Notes: generated by a model not told the origin, from the sequence alone. A DNA stretch of 64,000 nucleotides from Paguma larvata (GCA_030068075.1 CM057826.1:60981312-61045311), one strand, 5' to 3'; counted from the first letter of the stretch, positions 42,765-53,970 are shown. Program-made: numbers and translations.

Positions 42765-43516
42765 TCCTAATGAAACACAAACCCATTGCTGTCTTGGCCT
42801 CTACTTAAAACCCTCTGGGCTTCCCCCCACCTTCAGGATGAAGCCCTAATGTTAAGCATGGCCTTCAAGTCCCTGAAGAGTCTGGTCCTCCCCGCCGGGG
42901 CCAGCCACACTTCCCATCCCTCAGTCTCCTGCTCCCTCCAGTCTGGCAGGCTGGTAGAGAGCGCCAGCCTGGTGCCAGGCGGGGGCAGGTTCCTGTCTCA
43001 AGTCTCAAGTCTGCAACTTATTAGCTATGAGACGGTGAGCCGGCCACTTAACTTTTCAGCCCCAATTTCCCCCAACACCCACTTCCCGTGGTGGCAAGGA
43101 TTCGACGAGCGAGCAACATTTTCACAATTGAGGCATATTTTAAACCCTCGGGGTATAGACGCTGCGGGGTCACTCCTTTGGCTCTGAAAAAGCACGTCAG
43201 CTCCTACTCATTCTTCAAGACGGAACTGACACCCCTCCCGCTCACGGTCACCCTGTCGGACGGCGCTATCATCCTGCCGAGTTAGTCTGGATGGAAACTG
43301 ACACCGCCAGCCTCTCTGCTGCCTTACCCTGCCTTATTCCTTTGCGTTGAGCGCTCTCTGGTATAGTATAGACTTTCTTGTTTCTTTACGCTCTGCTCTG
43401 CCCGCACCCAAAAGAATGTATTCTGAGTGACAGCAAGGATTTCCTTTTGCTCACCGCTGTATTCCCTGCGTCTAGAAACAGTACCAGATCCACGGCAGGC
43501 TCTGTAAACATTTGTT
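42765..43516 (+). mobile_element. L2 3' region, split by a MIR
   Basis: Sense: ctgtcttggcctctacttaa, aaccctctgggcttccccc, accttcaggatgaagcccta, ggccttcaagtccctgaaga; then, after a MIR, cgtcagctcctactcattct, tcaagacggaactgacaccc, and the terminus cggcaggctctgtaaacatt and tgttgaa. The microsatellite at 43517 begins exactly at the L2 terminus. Confidence 0.65.
42950..43175 (+). mobile_element. MIR fragment within L2
   Basis: Sense: aagtctgcaacttattagct, atgagacggtgagccggcca, cttaacttttcagccccaat, gtggtggcaaggattcgacg. It separates the two L2 halves, so it inserted after the L2. Confidence 0.55.
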
Positions 43517-43571
43517 GAAGGAAGGAAGGAAGGAAGGAAGGAAGGAAGGAAGGAAGGAAGGAAGGAAGGAA
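43517..43571. repeat. (GAAG)n microsatellite on an L2 tail
   Basis: About 13 perfect GGAA/GAAG units directly after the L2 terminal phrase, where the L2 family normally ends in a few TGAA-type units. Confidence 0.95.
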
Positions 43572-43864
43572 AAGCCTTGGCAAATATTTTTCTGAGAAAG
43601 ATTCAGCGTCTGACATATAAATATTCATTTCTCATCTTTTCTCTTAATTTCTCTCCTTCTTAGTTTATTTACCTGTAATAAAGGGATACAAAGAATATTG
43701 GTACCATTATTACTACTATTAAGAATAATAGTCACAATAATAATAACAATAGCAATAGCACCGGGCTTACTTACCTCACAGAGCTATCGTCCTGTCCAAA
43801 ACCAGACGGCATTTTGGAAGCTGTAAATCATACGACACAAGTTGCTATCGCATTATAGGAACAG
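43572..43864. other. AT-rich unique sequence
   Basis: Short (taa)-like stretch near 43703-43755. Nothing else recognised. Confidence 0.35.
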
Positions 43865-44010
43865 AGGCAAGTCACTTCCTCCTCTCCGGGCCTCCGTTTT
43901 CCTCATCTAGAAAATGGAGCCAGCTACCTCGGTACTTTCTGCCCAGCTGAGTGGTTGCAAAGAATGGATAAGGTGTTTCAATGCTTTGTAAACTATAAAG
44001 TACCGTGTGG
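43865..44010 (+). mobile_element. MIR fragment
   Basis: Sense: aggcaagtcacttcctcctc, cgggcctccgttttcctcat, ctagaaaatggagccagcta, gtggttgcaaagaatggata, gctttgtaaactataaagta. Confidence 0.75.
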
Positions 44011-44029
44011 ACACAAGGAGAATTAGTTA

Positions 44030-44190
44030 AAGGCAGCATAGGGGCAGGGGAAACGCTCCAACCTTGGAATCCCCAACACCAGGATTCGAGTCCCTCCTCG
44101 GCCCCTTCCCAGCCCGGCAAAGAACCTCTGGACCTTGGGTTTGCCATGTGTAAAACGGGGGTATTGGATGTGCCTCACGGCACACATTTC
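44030..44190 (+). mobile_element. MIR 5' part
   Basis: Sense 5' half: aggcagcataggggcagggg, caccaggattcgagtccctc, gaacctctggaccttgggtt, gccatgtgtaaaacgggggt. A second MIR head-to-tail with the previous one. Confidence 0.6.
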
Positions 44191-45008
44191 CGGCTGAGGG
44201 CCTGTTCAGCGTGGAGGGAGAGCCGGGTACCGCTCGCCGGCCGGGGGGCAGCTCTCAGAGGGCCTCCTCCTCGCTAGGCCTCCGGGGGCCTTCTGTTTCC
44301 TCTCCAGTTGAATGGTGATAATTATCCCAGGCCCTCTGGGATGATACGTCTTTTAATGAATAATATAAGCCACTTGGAGATCCTCATTTGAAAAGAGTGG
44401 GTAGTATACACTGATTCCAAGCCTCCTGCTGGCTTCTCTGGGTGGGGGGCTCCGGGGGGGGGGGCCTCCAAACGGTACGTCCCAGGGTCTAAATCAGGGC
44501 CTCACTTTGAGTGGTCGGAAGAACGCCATTTTTCTAGAAAAGCTGAGCTCCGCTTTCCCAGCACGTGAGACTCATCGCTCAGTTCGGACCCGATCACACG
44601 CACAAAAGGCCCGGCCCCGGGTCCCTCTGGTACTGCTGGGGAGGAAGTCGGAGAAGAAAGACAGCAAGAAATGGCACCCCGGATCTGCCTTCGTCTGTCT
44701 TAACTCAGGGCTGCCCTCGGGAGGCAGGTCGAGGCCTCCGAGATGGGCCGACGGTCCAGGCCAGGGAGCAAGGCTGGGAGAAGCCCAGCCCGGAAGACTG
44801 CCGACCAGCCGGCGGGGCTTCCAGACCGAGCCCGCCAGTTGCCCTTCATGAGCAGGGCCTGATGGGCCAGCGGGAAGGCCAAGGCCACGCGAGCCGAGCC
44901 GACGCAGGAGATCTTCAGTGAGTCCTTTGTGACGGGGACTCCTGCTAGATTCCCAGCGTCACTGAACGAACCCAGGTGACTCCCGGCATCATCACCCGGC
45001 CACTCATT
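44191..45008. other. GC-rich unique sequence, no gene seen
   Basis: CpG-moderate DNA, G run at 44454-44464. Frames of up to 118 codons overlap in several phases with no domain. Not called. Confidence 0.4.
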
Positions 45009-45024
45009 ACATTAGGCTTTTTAA

Positions 45025-45235
45025 AATTTTTTAATGTTTATTTATTTTTGAGAGACATAGAGGCACAGCGTGAGCAGGGGAAGGGCAGAGAGAGAGGGAG
45101 ACGCAGAATCGGAAGCAGGCTCCAGGCCCTGAGCCATCAGCACAGAGCCCAACGCGGGGCTCGAACTCACAGACCGTGAGATCATGACCTGAGCTGAAGT
45201 CGGCCGCCCAACCGACTGAGCCACCCAGGCGCCCC
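45025..45235 (-). mobile_element. felid-type SINE with exact 16-bp TSD, young
   Basis: Full-length antisense copy very close to the common sequence (gaagcaggctccaggccctg, aacgcggggctcgaactcac, ccacccaggcgcccc). Perfect TSD acattaggctttttaa at 45009-45024 and 45236-45251. Confidence 0.97.
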
Positions 45236-45269
45236 ACATTAGGCTTTTTAACTGAGAAGTTTAAGTTCG

Positions 45270-45505
45270 TCACATCCCTCTCGCTCTCCACACTCCTGGC
45301 CCCTTACTCTGCTCTCTTCTCCGCAGCACTCACGACTACTTAACTACGTGCAGGACAGGACGGTATTGTTTCTTTGTTATCTGATCTCCATTATTAGAGT
45401 CAGTTCTGAGGACTTGATGGTGGGATTGTCTTCTTGATTCTTAGTGCCTAGAAGGGCACCACGTACCCAAGAGGCACTCAATACATACCTGTTAAACAAA
45501 GATCT
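45270..45505 (+). mobile_element. L2 3' end
   Basis: Sense: ccttactctgctctcttctc, gcagcactcacgactactta, ttgttatctgatctccatta, gtgcctagaagggcaccacg, caagaggcactcaatacata. Confidence 0.6.
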
Positions 45506-45519
45506 CTCTTATTTATAAC

Positions 45520-46195
45520 AGGGATCATTACGTCTGGCTCCTTCTTTTTGTTTTCATGTAACCCCGGTACTTCACTGTAGAGCTGGATGCTCATTTAACA
45601 CATCCCTACAACGGCTGGTTAAATTGTTTATACCATTCGCTGCTACAAACCTGAGCTCTGAAGACCCTCGGGCACACGTCTTCACATTCTTCCGTGAGTA
45701 GAACCTTCTGGCAAATGAAGACTGCCTAGAAGAACTGCCGAGTTGAAGCGCGTGCGTGTAGTTCGTATTTTGATAAATCTTAGCTAACCGGTCTCTATCT
45801 GTGCCCGTTCTTTCTCCAGCCGGGAGAGTAAGAAAATAATTGTTTCTCAAAACCCTTCTTCATGTTTTACTATTGTTGAAAACGTGTTAGGGGGAAAAGA
45901 GCCTCGGAGTTTTGTTTCCCTTTACATTTCTTTGGTCACAAGAGAGAACGAAGAGCCATTCCTATGTTTGTACCCCTTGTATTTCCATTTCCGCAAGTTG
46001 CCAGGTTGCGTCGTTCTCCTATTTGGCTCTGGGATTCTTTTTCATTTGTTTCAGTCCCTGATAAAACAAAACCAAAAAAGCCTGTCTTTTGCCTTTACGT
46101 GGCAAACCGCCTCTGCAGTTTTGTGGTTGGTGTTTTTGACTGTTGTTTTTGTTTTGCGTCGTTTTGTTTTTTCCTTCAGGTATTTTTTATTTACA
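45520..46195 (-). mobile_element. L1 3' region, antisense
   Basis: Antisense L1M: ttgtttataccattcgctgc, tgagtagaaccttctggcaa, agaactgccgagttgaagcg, ttttgataaatcttagctaa, then tttccctttacatttctttg and cattcctatgtttgtacccc. Diverged. Confidence 0.55.
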
Positions 46196-46982
46196 TACGA
46201 CTAGGTTCCCAAGCCTTCGTGTTACGGCCTCTGGATGTGTATCTTATGTTCAAAAGGTATCCCTCGGGCAACTCCTAAATGTGGGTTCGTGAACTGGACC
46301 CTTGGACTCTCGGGTTGGGGGTGGGGAGCAAGACTGGCCCCCCCCCCAGGTGTGTCAGAACCAGTCACACTTATGCCACAGTAAGCAGTGCGCTTGGGCT
46401 GAGACGTGACTGCTCTCAGTTCCTGGCAGGGCATGGTGGGGCTGGAGGTCCGAGCCTCAGGGAAGTCAGGGGGCACTCAGCAAGGGCTTGTGCCCAAGCT
46501 GGGGATCAGGAGGGCCCGACAGGGAGGGGGAGGGGCAGCCCAGTCCACTGAGTTCCCAGGGCCAAGTCTTCATGATCCATTCTAGACATACGTGCATGCC
46601 CGTGAACTTGGGCATGTCGATGGCCCAGGCTGCTCAGATAACCACCCACTAAGGATGGGCTCCAACGGGGTCTGGCTGGACTGTACTTAAAGGCCGCCAG
46701 GCCCATGACTGAGAGAGGCTGAATGAGGCTGGAAATGACCTTGACCTCACTCTGCCTCAACACGGCCGTCTGGGAAATGGGAAGCCTGGGGACAGATACA
46801 ATTCTGGGTCTTCTTGTCTCCCCTACGAATTTGTAGGATTATAGGTTGGGTTCTGAGGGGAGCCAAGCATCCATCGGGTAAGGCATCGCCTCCCTAGCAG
46901 TTCAAGAGAAGGCAAAATAGAAAGGCTAGAGGAAGGACCCGAGCTCTTCCAAGGGACAATGGACAGTCACCAGGAAAGATAG
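46196..46982. other. unique sequence, no gene seen
   Basis: Nothing recognised. A C run lies at 46339-46348. Confidence 0.4.
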
Positions 46983-47353
46983 TGTAATAGTCTTCTCGGG
47001 TTGTTATAACAAAGTACCACAGGCTGGGGGGCTTAAATAACAGAGATTTATTTTTCAGAGTTATGACGTCTGGGGAGTTCAAAACCAAGGTGCTGCAGAT
47101 TCTGTTCCTGGTAAGGGCTCTCTTCCTGGTTTGAAGATGGCTGCCCTCTGGCTGGGGCCTCACGTGGCTGACAGAGAAGGATCTCTCTCTCTTCCTCTTC
47201 TTATAAAGCCTCTGTTCCCATCATGAAGGTCCCACCTTCATGATCTCATTCAACCCCAACCGCCTCCCAGAGGCCTCGTCTCCAAATGCCATCACATTGG
47301 GGGTTAGAGTTTCAGCATGGGAATTTGGGACAAACACAAGTCAGTCCATAACA
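46983..47353 (-). mobile_element. MLT1A-type LTR, end to end, antisense
   Basis: A 371-bp solo LTR with both termini (tgtaatag ... ccataaca): ctcgggttgttataacaaag, accacaggctggggggctta, ctctcttcctggtttgaaga, tggctgccctctggctgggg, ttataaagcctctgttccca, ccaaatgccatcacattggg. Non-coding MaLR LTR, the best preserved LTR here. Confidence 0.85.
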
Positions 47354-47469
47354 GACACATACCCAGACTCTTCTTGCTTCTGAGGGTCCCCCATTCAGTG
47401 GAGACAGCCTAAGGGAGGTAAGTGAGGGGTGAGCAGTGAGGGGGACATTCGGGCCTGGGGCAGGGCATG

Positions 47470-47640
47470 GTTTGGCTTTCCATCAGACTTGGGATTGAAT
47501 CTAACCCACCACTTACCACCTGAGTGACCTGGGCAAGTCACTTCACCTCTCGGAGCCTCCGTGTCCTCATCTGCCGTGTCTCCCTCACAGACTTCTTGTG
47601 ACAATTACACAGGATGAGGGGGGTTAAGGGCAGTCCCCAA
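47470..47640 (+). mobile_element. MIR
   Basis: Sense: ttgggattgaatctaaccca, ccacttaccacctgagtgac, ctgggcaagtcacttcacct, ctcggagcctccgtgtcctc, gacttcttgtgacaattaca. Confidence 0.8.
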
Positions 47641-47869
47641 GTCCATTCTCAGTCAAACGTTAGTTCCCCTCTCCCCCAGCCCAACTAGCTAATAGCACCA
47701 AGCGTGAGTTGGGAGAATGGGAATTCACTACAGAGAGCTTTCAGATTATTGGGCCTGTTGGATAAACTATAGTTTTCGATCCATGTAGTTTGACACCTGA
47801 GGCCTTATCTAATTTTTCATTTCAGTAAGTGCGGTGGGCACACCTAGACCCCAGCTAGGGGGGAGGGAA
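47641..47869. other. unique sequence
   Basis: Nothing recognised. Confidence 0.35.
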
Positions 47870-48105
47870 CTGAGACTGGCATTAGAGAGAGGCAGGCAGG
47901 GAGAGCGGAGCTGGCACTTGGAGAGGGAAGACGAATGTCCAGGAGCAGGGGACAGCGTATTACAGTGACACAGGGGGTTGCCCATGGCCAGAGATTTGGG
48001 CGTCATCCCAAGGGCACTGGAGAGCCATTGACAGAATTTGAGCAGGGGAACGGCTGGATCGAATCTGCATTTCTAGCGAATCTCTGTGGCCTCCTTGTAG
48101 AGATG
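47870..48105 (-). mobile_element. L2 fragment, antisense
   Basis: Reverse L2: ttgggcgtcatcccaagggc, actggagagccattgacaga, atttgagcaggggaacggct, ggatcgaatctgcatttc. Confidence 0.6.
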
Positions 48106-48235
48106 AAATTGGTTTTACCTTTGACATTTTTCTGAGGCTCATCCGTTTCCCCATTTTGCACGGTCGCTATCTTACCCAGGCGGGCCGCCATCATCTCCTG
48201 GGGACCCACCCCAATTCACATGGCGGCGGCTGGAG

Positions 48236-48690
48236 CGTTCTTTTAAAAACGCAAGTCAGAGTTTCTCTCTTCCTGCCTGAAACGTTTCAATCATGTCGCC
48301 AGCCCATTTAGAATAGAACCTCAACCCCCGGATCACGGCCAGCAGGCCCTGGGCCATCCGGGCCTGCCGTGTCTGTTTTGTCTGCTCCAAAACACCACCT
48401 CACACTCGGTTCCCGGAGCGCACCGTGTCCTAGCCTACGCCAGGGTCTTCTACTGTTTTCGACCTCCAGAACGATCCCCCCTCTTCTTGCTAGAGCCTCC
48501 TCAGCTGATGCGTGACTTCCCTAGGGGTGCCCAGCACAATCTAATTTCTGTTCTCTCCTTTATTCTCTCTCGCGGGTTCCTGCTCCCTGCCCCGGGGGCT
48601 CTTGTCTTGGTGAATTATATCTGTTTATTTCATGGCTAAGTCCTCCAGCAGAGAGCAAGCCCCATGAGGGCAGGGAGGCCAGGAGTGCTT
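48236..48690 (+). mobile_element. L2 3' region
   Basis: Sense: ttaaaaacgcaagtcagagt, gaatagaacctcaacccccg, gatcacggccagcaggccct, ttcttgctagagcctcctca, agagcaagccccatgagggc. Opposite in orientation to the preceding L2. Confidence 0.7.
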
Positions 48691-48774
48691 ACGATTCAAT
48701 CACCACGTGTCCAAAACGGAGTCCTGTCGGTAGATACATCTACAGGTGGTACTCTCTGCATCGACTTGTGCCTA

Positions 48775-48950
48775 ACACGTACAGGTGCTATCCTGAGTAC
48801 GACCATGGGCTCGTCTGACCCTCACAGCACGCCCACGAGGCAGAGTCTATTATTACTTCCATTTTCGAGAAGGAAACTGAGGCGCGGTGAGGGAAAGTAA
48901 CCTCTCCAGGGTGGCCCGGCCGGCCAGGGTAGAGGAGGGACTGGCCCCGG
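48775..48950 (-). mobile_element. MIR fragment
   Basis: Antisense: aggtgctatcctgagtacga, tgaccctcacagcacgccca, cgaggcagagtctattatta, gagaaggaaactgaggcgcg, taacctctccagggtggccc. Confidence 0.7.
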
Positions 48951-49054
48951 GCCGAGCGATGGCAGAGTCTGAGCCACAAGAATGCCCGCCTCCTGGGACT
49001 GCTCTTCTTTACGTGGCCCCACACCACAGCTCCCCCCTGGGCTGGGCCGGAAAC

Positions 49055-50206
49055 CGGAAGTCCTCCTCAACCGGTCCTCCCCTTCACCTTCCCTGCTCCC
49101 TCCCTACCTCGGAGGGGGCACTGCATTCAACCCTGACTGGTCGCCTCCTCCCCAGCCCTCCCTCCCCTGCCCCACTCCCCTCCCCCAGCAGCCCCTGTCC
49201 AGTTCTCCCTTAAACCACCCTGGAATCCACACACGCCCCTGCGTCTTCTCTGCCCCTTTCTCAGCCCGGCCCACCGAGAGCTCCCATCCGGGCAGCTGCA
49301 ACGGTCTCCACCTCCCAGGATTCCCCTGCTTCCATGGTGTCCCTCTCAATCCGTCCTCCGCGCAGAGACCAGGAAGATCTTCCAGAAACAGAGTTCTATC
49401 ATTTCCTGCCCCACCGAGCACCTTTCCGTGCCTTCCCCTTGCACAGAGGAAGAAAGCTAGAGTCCCTTTGCACCACCTGCCTGGGCCCCCATGGGTCCCA
49501 GATACTATCTTCTACCATACCCCAGTCCAAAGCCACGCAGTCCGGAAACTGAGGCTTTCCTTGTGTGCCCCCAACCCGCCAGGCTTTTTTTTTTTTTTTA
49601 CATCTTTTTGATATTTATTTTTGAGAGAGAGAGAGAGAGAGAGACAGACAGAATGAGAGCAGGGGAGGGGCAGAGAGAGACTGGGCCGGAAGAGCTGAAG
49701 CGGGCTGACAGCACAGAGCGCCATGGGGGGCTCGAACTCACGAACCCTGAGATCGTGACCTGAGCCAAAGTCGGATGCTCCCCCTGACTGAGCCACGCAG
49801 GCGCCCCTGCACCACACTGTTTCCAGTCCTCCTTCGCACCTGCTTTCCTCTCTTCCTGACTTTTCTTCTTCCCACACTTGACCTGAGGCTCCGCGGCTCG
49901 TTAGCCTCCATGTCTTGGAGTCACGTTGCCTCTTTAGAGGGGCTTCCCAGGCCGCCTGATCTAGGGCAAGAGTCCCGACGCCTGCCCCGCCTTGACTGTT
50001 TTTCCTCCACGTCAACCACTCAGCGCCCATTGCAATTTTTGTGTTTTCCGATCCGGTCACACGGGGGCTTTGTGTCTGAGTGCCGCGCACACGTCAGCCC
50101 CACGAGAACCTAGACCGCGTGGGTATTTTTGCCCGCAAATCTCCAGAGCCTAACACAGTGTCTGGGACACAGTAGGCACTCAGTAAATATTTGTCGAAGG
50201 AAAATA
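49055..50206 (+). mobile_element. long L2 3' region, split by a SINE
   Basis: About 930 bp of sense L2: gcaacggtctccacctccca, agaccaggaagatcttccag, tgcacagaggaagaaagcta, then (after the SINE at 49585-49807) gttttccgatccggtcacac, ccagagcctaacacagtgtc, tgggacacagtaggcactca, gtaaatatttgtcgaagg. The longest L2 seen here. Confidence 0.7.
49585..49807 (-). mobile_element. felid-type SINE in L2
   Basis: Antisense copy with T15 start, (ga)n, a variant middle (gggccggaagagctgaagcg), catggggggctcgaactcac and head complement ccacgcaggcgcccc. TSD not clear. Confidence 0.9.
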
Positions 50207-50974
50207 AGTGAATTTTTGGGATTACGGCCTCTATAACTTGGCCCCAGATATCTGGTTAGAGAAGATCAAAAATAATACAGACAGAACCAAACCAAAGAGG
50301 AAAACCCATGGGGGCGAAACCCATAGTTTCCAACAGTAAATTCTTGGCCTTTTTGTTTCTCTTTCCAAGTGTGTCTGTAAAAGGAAAAAAGGTTTTTTAA
50401 AAAAAAAAAATCCCCACCAATTACCTCTGAGATGAGACTTAATATGCCAAGTTTTTGCCTAGAGCACATTTTTACAGCTGAGTAATAAACCCCAGAAAAA
50501 CATGCCTCGCGATGGAAACATTGAGCGTTGTCTGTTCCAACAGGGCCACTGTGGCTGCCGAGGTGGAAGAACATTCTCGTCGAGGCAAGAGCGAAAAAAA
50601 GGACGAAGACTCGGATTAGGTAAATATTTGTCTAAAGGCGCAGTCTCGTTGATAATGAGGAATTTTGGCTTTCCTTCCCCAACCAGATCTTTATTTGTTT
50701 CTATCCAAATCACTTTTATGACACTTGGGTTTTCTCAACAATGAGCATGCTTGGCTGACCGAGAGTGTGGGAGAGAGCGAGAGAACAAGAGAGAGAGATG
50801 TTTACGTGCGCCCCCTCCGCAAGCCGTTCGAGGGGCCCGCAAATTCATGTCAGCGACGGGGTCTGCATACTGCTCTCCCAATCCCCGTCTTGCCAGGGAG
50901 GCTCCAGAAGGAGACTTCTTCCAAGAAAGGGAATTATTTTTAGGCTACGCGAAAACTCGACACACTCAGGAGAC
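50207..50974. other. unique sequence, no gene seen
   Basis: No supported gene; A run at 50399-50410. An 80-codon frame from 50502 has no domain. Confidence 0.4.
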
Positions 50975-51090
50975 TGAAGTTCGAAACCTACTCTAGACCG
51001 ATAATAGCTGAAGAGGCTTGGGCAGGTGATTTGTTGCTCTTTAGCCTCAGTTTCCCCTCCCGTAAATAGGGATGATAGAGTTCTGGCTGT
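50975..51090 (+). mobile_element. MIR fragment
   Basis: Sense: gttcgaaacctactctagac, cttgggcaggtgatttgttg, ctctttagcctcagtttccc, ctcccgtaaatagggatgat. Confidence 0.7.
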
Positions 51091-52089
51091 GAGATGGAGG
51101 GCACACTGCCCACCCCACCCCCCCAAAGCCTTCTGACCATGCCTGCTGCAACCAGCCAGCAAGGGAGCCCTCTCTGAAATAGGTACCCAGCTTCTAACTT
51201 AACCCGATCACCCAGGGAGATATGAAATGGATTTTGGAGAAACAGGGGGCCGAAAGTAGAAAGTACCGCGGTCCTTTCCTAGAGCCAACGGAAAGACGCA
51301 TCTTACAGGAAGTCACACCAACAGACTACGTTAGTTCCGACTGAATTCAACGTAGGGCTCATTTTGTTCAGCTTTTTTGCATTGCAAAAGCCGTGGAACA
51401 TTCGAGAAGATTTTGAAAAACAAATTCACGGATTATCCCACGACCCCGGCACCCCCAATTGTTCCCCCGTCTGCATATTTCCTTTCTGCCCATGTGTGGC
51501 CCGCATGTCCCTCCTGTAATGGGAAGCATGCGCTGTGCAAAACAGACGGGACCAGCCCCCAAACACTCTGCGCTGTTTCCCTTTATATATTTATGTTCTT
51601 GTCTTTATCAACAAATCCGAGGACCTCCCCTCCCCTCGACACAGACCTTTTTTGTTGTTGTTGTTTCACCGAACCTAATTTTTAATTTAAAAATTTGGAT
51701 TTACTTATTTCTGTTTAAACGTGACCCCAACTGGTCGCGGGCCGCCTTTCACCCGAGGAGTTGAGCACCTTGTCCCAACAACCTCTGCCGGTCGCGAGGG
51801 CTGATGACGGCCGTGTCAGGAAACGGCCAACCTGGTTTCTTCCCGAGCCACACAGGCCACCCCGGAGCCTCGGAAGCTGTGGGCATTCTGGCCACACTGG
51901 GCTTCCGTGGCCTGGCATCACCTAGGGAACCATGGCCGGATACAGGAATGGAGTTGGGTGGGAGCAAGGACTCCCGACGTCCCTCCTCTTCTCAGGGCCA
52001 GCGAGACTCTCGGTCGTTCTGGTCCACCGCTTTCGAAACCGTCGCTTCCCCTCATTAAGTAGCTCCTCTCGGGCCAAGGATGGTGGCAG
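51091..52089. other. unique sequence, no gene seen
   Basis: Nothing recognised. (ttg)n is short at 51650-51664. Confidence 0.4.
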
Positions 52090-52230
52090 GTTCCTGCCAA
52101 CGTCATCGCTTTAACGCAACGATTTATGGAGGTCAGTGTTGTTACCATCCCATTCTACAGATGAGGAAACCGAGGTGCCGAGAGCTTAAGCGACTTGCCC
52201 GAGGCCGCGCAGCCCCCACATTTTGGTCTG
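52090..52230 (-). mobile_element. MIR fragment
   Basis: Antisense with a well-kept core: cattctacagatgaggaaac, cgaggtgccgagagcttaag, cgacttgcccgaggccgcgc. Confidence 0.75.
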
Positions 52231-53741
52231 AGTGACTCCAAAGCCTATCCCCTCCTCTGGCACCGTGCCACCAGGTACCAGGTCGGCGCCGAGGAACGGA
52301 AAGACGGGCTCTGCTTCTTCCAAGAGAAGACCCAGGTGTCGGATTGAGGACCCACCGTCAAAGCCAGAATGCCTAGTTAATTTCCATTCCGCCCCTCACG
52401 CGCCGAGCCACACCCGGGATTGCTCAATAGTTCTATTCGGTGCCCATAAGGCTGGACCTCCATGTGACCGCTCGAGAGGCAGTTATGAGGTCATGCGAGG
52501 ATAGAAATCTCAGTAATTAGTCTCTGGCTGGCCCACATTCTGCTCCACGGAGAACGGGGCTAATTGTGAAGTCAGCCCGAGCCACTGTCCGGGAAAGCTG
52601 ACCGCACTCTCTTGGACTATTTAAGAGCTGAGCAAACATGCGAGCTGGACAGGCCGTCCCATACCGATGACAATCTCAGATCCTCCCGGGGCCCTGAAGC
52701 ACACGGCCTCAGCTTCCCGCAAGGTCGGGGAAACCCTGTACGAGAAGCCGGGCCCCTCCTCGAGCTTCCTGGCTTCCCAGGGGCTTTAGAGGTCCCCGGG
52801 CGGGCCTGTGGGAAAATCAGCCGGCTGTTCAGGCCAGGGCTGGGGAGAAAGATACGGACAGAGAGAACACGAGAACACAGAATGAGGGGCGGAGGGAGCC
52901 TCGCAGAGACTTCCAAGGGCACCCCAGGAGCCTCGGCGGGGGCTCCCCGCCCCAGTCTCGGCAGGCCAGCCCTCCCCGGCCCTTTTGTGGGGATCCAACC
53001 CTTTGAACGCATCTGTTGCCAGGTGCTGCATGGGTGAACGAGCCAATCGGTGAGGATTAGATGACACGACACCGCTAATTATCAACCTACGCTGCGAAGT
53101 CACCGGCCATTTCCTTGGCAAGGCCGGCTCCAAGGCCTGCCCCGCGAGGGAGCGTCTGTCCGCCCGCCCTGCCCTGCCCACTCGCCCAGGCCCTGAGCGG
53201 AGGGAGCAAGGTCGTGCTGCTGTTCTAAGCCGCCCGCGGCCCGGGGCTCCAGACGTGGGAAGCTGTTGAAATTGATCTTGGGGGCCAGGAGGCTGGGGGT
53301 GGCTAACCACTAAGGAAGGGGCATTAAAAACAGGAGCGAGCATGAGGCTAGGCCGCGCTCCACGTCCTTAGGGTGCCTCAGACCTGCGCTGCCAGCAGGA
53401 CACCCCTCCGGCCCCGGGAGGTATGAGTAGCCCGGGTTCCTCTCCCTGCTTAACTTTTCAGTCCCCTCCCCGCCTCTCCCTTCCTGGTCCTGCGCCCCCC
53501 CTCCGCGGCAGCCTCGGAACAGCTTCCTCACTGGCTCCCGCACCCCTCTCTTTCCCCTGCTCTCCGTTTTCCATGCGGTTCTCTCCGGGAGTCTCCCCAG
53601 TGGGTATCCAATGCCATCGGTCCCCTGCTGGGCAGAAAGGAACCCAGAGCAGCGCTGTCCAGGGCCGGCAGAGCTGGCGGGGAAACGGGCCTGCTACTGG
53701 AAAAGGACGTTGGAACCGGTTTTTAAAAAACTAACCGGGTG
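52231..53741. other. GC-rich unique sequence, weak CpG cluster
   Basis: No gene seen. CpG-rich around 52700-53260 but interrupted. AT-rich islands cagtaattagtctc (about 52512), ggctaattgtgaag (about 52558) and ccgctaattatcaacc (about 53070) carry homeodomain-type cores. Frames of up to 185 codons on both strands show no domain. Confidence 0.35.
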
Positions 53742-53843
53742 AGGCACCCGGGCGGCTCAGTCGATGGAGGATCCGACTCTGGATTTCAGCCCGGGTCGTG
53801 ATGCCAAGGTTGCGGAATCGAGCCCCACATCGGGGCTTAAGAT

Positions 53844-53887
<44 letters not shown>

Positions 53888-53970
53888 CCCCCCCCCCCAC
53901 GTGCACATGCATGCTCTGCGCCAGCGCTCACTATAAATAAATCAATAAACAACAAACCAATAAATCAATC
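53742..53970 (+). mobile_element. felid-type SINE with expanded CT tract
   Basis: Head gaggcacccgggcggctcag, cgagccccacatcggggctt. The body is shortened. A (CT)n tract at 53846-53885 and a C run (53888-53899) follow, then aaataaatcaataaac. TSD not clear. Confidence 0.85.

Noticed and set aside
48982..49611. 209-codon plus-strand frame
   Set aside because: Runs from unique DNA through L2 into the SINE T run; the CT-rich L2 strand gives long Pro/Ser/Leu frames by composition.
52617..53343. Frames of 141-185 codons on both strands
   Set aside because: Mutual shadows in GC-rich DNA with no family similarity.
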